Assembly (NCBI GenBank): GCA_017419405.1
Contig: JAFOLH010000008.1
Span: forward strand, 1-64,000
DNA length: 64,000 nucleotides
DNA from: Renibacterium sp.
GTDB lineage: Bacteria > Actinomycetota > Actinomycetes > Actinomycetales > Micrococcaceae
Reading direction: 5' to 3'
Shown: positions 62,258-64,000 of the stretch, piece after piece
Position numbering within the stretch: the first letter of the stretch is position 1
Layout: each line of letters starts with the position of its first letter
The notes under the pieces: model-generated
Seen by the model: only the letters and a program-made list of their open reading frames with translations
What the model was told of the DNA's origin: nothing
Databases searched by the model: none
Made by a program: the position numbers and the translations under genes

Positions 62258-62899
62258 ATGGCGTCGGTCTGGGAACTCGCGGCAGCGGAGGTGCTGCCAC
62301 AGCTGGATGCCGGGCTGGCGGATTATTTCGGCGCGCTGCCGGACGGGAAAGTCGGTCTGGGCCGGGGCAGTTTCCAGCAGGTCGGCACGCCGCGGCGCTG
62401 GCTCTGGCCGGTGCTGTGGCTGCTGGCGCGGGAAGGGATCGTGTTCCCGGTATGGCAGCAGCGGGTCCCCTTCGAGGTATGCAACCGACCGGGTCACGAC
62501 CACCGGGGACGCGCGACGCTCTCCGCGACCCGGACTTTCCACTTCCGGAACGGCAGCAAGGTGATGCCGGATTCGATCGCCGTGGAAGCGGATGGATCGC
62601 TGACCGACTACCTGGGCAAACACGGCTGGCTGGCCGTGTTGCTGACCGTCGAGGCCCGCGGCGGGGCGATGCGGCTGACCGGCTCACGGGTCCGGCTCCG
62701 GGTTCCCTGGGGCTGGTTGAGGATTCCCGCTGCGGTGTCGCCCGGCGTGCAGATCACTGAGCGCTTCGATGCCGAGATCGGCCGGCAGCAGGTTTCGATG
62801 CGCTTGAGCCAACCGCAGTTGGGGCTGCTCTACGAATACCGCGGCGACTTCGGTTACCGCTGGGCGGACTCGCTGGATTCGCCGGACTCGCTGGACTGA
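62258..62899 (+). CDS. DUF4166-domain protein
   Basis: 213 residues from ATG 62258, leaderless. The fold LPQLDAGLADYFGALP, GRGSFQQVGTPRRW and the WxWxxRFPVPF-like end (RVPWGWLRIPAAVSPGV, HPQLGLLYEYRGDF) match DUF4166, found alone or at the C terminus of SDR proteins. No signal peptide. Function unknown. The 3' end overlaps the minus-strand TetR gene by 46 bases; the Ser/Asp repeat SLDSPDSLD closes it. Confidence 0.7.
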   Translation: MASVWELAAAEVLPQLDAGLADYFGALPDGKVGLGRGSFQQVGTPRRWLWPVLWLLAREGIVFPVWQQRVPFEVCNRPGHDHRGRATLSATRTFHFRNGSKVMPDSIAVEADGSLTDYLGKHGWLAVLLTVEARGGAMRLTGSRVRLRVPWGWLRIPAAVSPGVQITERFDAEIGRQQVSMRLSQPQLGLLYEYRGDFGYRWADSLDSPDSLD

Positions 62900-63627
62900 C
62901 CGGGACGGGGCCGGTCGAGGTTGTCCACGATCAAGCCCAGCGTGAAATCGAACCGCTGGTGCCCGTCGCCCGAGGTCAGCTCTGCTGCATAGCGGCTGGT
63001 GTTCGGGAAACGTGCTGCGGGCAGGGCGCTGAAGCGCTGCACCAATTCGGCGCGCTCGTCGCTGCTCAGCACCCAGCCCTCGTTCAGTTCGCTCCGCCGG
63101 TGCGCCGAGAGCGCGATCTCCAAGGCGTAGGCGCCCACGTAGAGGAAGAGCGCATCGATCGCCCAGGCTGCGGTCTGCGGATCGATGCCGCCGGCGAGCA
63201 GGATCGCCAACATGCCTTCGTTGATGCGCAAGACGTCGAGATCGGTGACCACCATGGAGAGTGCGGCCCGGGAGATGCCCGGGTAGTTCAGGTACTGGTC
63301 CCTCAGCTGGGTGCAGACGTCCACGATCTGTTCCCGCCAAGCCGCCGGGTCGGGCTCGGGCAGCACCAGTTGGCTGCACAGCCGGCCGATGATCAGCTCA
63401 TCGATATCGGCTTTGTTGACCACGTGGGCGTAGAGCGAGGCGGGGCCGGTATTGAGCAAACCGGCCACGCTGCGCATGGTCATCGCCTCGTAGCCTTTGC
63501 CGGCGACGATCTCCAGCGCGGCATCGGTGATCCGTTCGACGGTGATCGGCGTGTTCCGCCGGGGCTGCCGGGCGGTTGCCGCGGCCGGTTGTGCATGCCG
63601 GGCGGCCCGGCGCTGCTGGGGATCCAC
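62854..63627 (-). CDS. TetR/AcrR-family regulator
   Basis: 257 residues from GTG 63627, since GGAAGG (63635-63640) gives a seven-base spacing; ATG 63633 is the other choice. Basic, low-complexity N-terminal 30 residues (QPAAATARQPRRN), then HTH (ALEIVAGKGYEAMTMRSVAGLLNTGPASLYAHVVNK) and a TetR_C domain. The triple operator between this gene and the MFS gene suggests it represses both. Ligand unknown. Confidence 0.88.
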   Translation of the reverse strand: MDPQQRRAARHAQPAAATARQPRRNTPITVERITDAALEIVAGKGYEAMTMRSVAGLLNTGPASLYAHVVNKADIDELIIGRLCSQLVLPEPDPAAWREQIVDVCTQLRDQYLNYPGISRAALSMVVTDLDVLRINEGMLAILLAGGIDPQTAAWAIDALFLYVGAYALEIALSAHRRSELNEGWVLSSDERAELVQRFSALPAARFPNTSRYAAELTSGDGHQRFDFTLGLIVDNLDRPRPGQSSESGESSESAQR

Positions 63628-63655
63628 AATCATGCCTTCCAGTGTAGCTTGACAC

Positions 63656-63705
63656 GAACAATGTTCCATTGATAGAACAGTGTTCGTAAGTCTAGAACAA
63701 TGTTC
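63656..63705. promoter_or_regulatory. Triple GAACANTGTTC operator
   Basis: GAACAATGTTC at 63656-63666, GAACAGTGTTC at 63675-63685 and GAACAATGTTC at 63695-63705, 19 and 20 bp apart. Two-turn spacing of perfect palindromes between divergent tetR and MFS genes. Confidence 0.8.
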
Positions 63706-63755
63706 GTCGATGATGTCGGTACTATTCCGCACCACCGCTCTTGGAAGGAATGCCG

Positions 63756-64000
63756 ATGAGCAGCCAGTCTGAAATCCAATCGAAGCCCGTGGCCGGCCCG
63801 CCGCAATCGTTGCGCGAGGTCTGGGTTGCGCTTGCCGGTCTTGCCGCGGTGTTCCTGTTTGAGATGCTGGACAACTCGATCCTCAACGTGGCGCTGCCCA
63901 CGATCGGCCGTGAGTTGCAGGCCTCGACCACCGGCCTGCAATGGGTGACCGGTGCCTATGCGGTGGTTTTCGGCGGTCTGATGCTGGTCTTCGGTGCGAT
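63756..64000 (+). CDS. MFS transporter, EmrB/QacA (DHA2) type (3' end outside window)
   Basis: Starts at ATG 63756 with TTGGAAGGAA upstream. First helix (VWVALAGLAAVFLFEMLDNSILNVALPTIG) contains LDxSIxNVALP, the DHA2 drug/H+ antiporter motif, then the second helix GLQWVTGAYAVVFGGLMLVFGA. Twelve to fourteen helices are expected; only the first two are in the window. Regulation by the divergent TetR through the triple operator is likely. The substrate is likely a drug or metabolite. Confidence 0.85.
   Translation, partial: MSSQSEIQSKPVAGPPQSLREVWVALAGLAAVFLFEMLDNSILNVALPTIGRELQASTTGLQWVTGAYAVVFGGLMLVFGA

Noticed and set aside
1-64000. CRISPR array, prophage, insertion sequence, tRNA or rRNA
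   Set aside because: No regular repeat-spacer pattern, transposase, integrase or structural RNA fold was recognised in the window.

Overview
The window reads as chromosome of a high-G+C actinobacterium, most like the Micrococcaceae (Arthrobacter and relatives). The evidence is the G/C-rich third codon positions throughout, the actinobacterial perM-purN pairing, an MgtA-type mannosyltransferase, a monomer-type NADP isocitrate dehydrogenase of the eukaryote-like class, and many genes with an actinobacterial leaderless start (TANNNT about 6 bases before ATG/GTG). No tRNA, rRNA, insertion sequence, phage gene or CRISPR array was seen. The assignment to a family is inference; no genus can be fixed from the sequence alone.

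Layout. 1-3267: PepSY protein, small membrane-anchored protein and a two-component system. 3308-5994: ureohydrolase plus ThDP enzyme that look like the last and middle steps of the arginine transaminase pathway. 6105-12358: assorted metabolism and envelope genes (DUF5107, FMN reductase, GlsB-like, DoxX-like, secreted HAD phosphatase, MgtA, DUF805). 12493-14421: perM-purN. 14410-25574: a peptidoglycan-recycling island (AmiE-like S12 hydrolase, peptide-type ABC importer, MurQ, a catalytically dead MurQ paralogue, MurR, NagZ). 25692-30448: alpha/beta hydrolase, purH, icd, DoxX. 30707-36125: branched-chain amino acid ABC operon livJHMGF plus a small secreted protein. 36153-42846: MBL-fold hydrolase, Gfo/Idh/MocA oxidoreductase, YknXYZ-type efflux, AI-2E family protein, small secreted Cys protein. 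43033-48384: mmsA-mmsB-chvE sugar importer with its ROK regulator. 48437-56112: gamma carbonic anhydrase, a DUF559/Vsr-like nuclease-fold gene flanked by repeats, purU, monooxygenase, GNAT, a ZTP riboswitch with glyA-folD, and a PEP mutase-family protein. 56255-64000: two TetR-controlled transport loci and an ABC-2 exporter.

How parts work together. The murein island would import a muropeptide by the ABC system, cut it in the cytoplasm with NagZ and the AmiE-like hydrolase (neither has a signal peptide), and turn MurNAc-6P into GlcNAc-6P with MurQ, under MurR. No MurNAc kinase or PTS is in the island. purN, purH, purU, glyA and folD in one window form a loose one-carbon/purine set, and glyA-folD is under a ZTP riboswitch. 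The mmsA operon and its ROK gene carry the same 18-bp box at their -35 regions, which points to one regulator acting on both.

Most notable: the dead MurQ paralogue next to active MurQ, the murein island lying exactly between purN and purH, the repeat-flanked nuclease-fold gene, the ketoarginine decarboxylase/guanidinobutyrase pair, and at least nine leaderless promoters.
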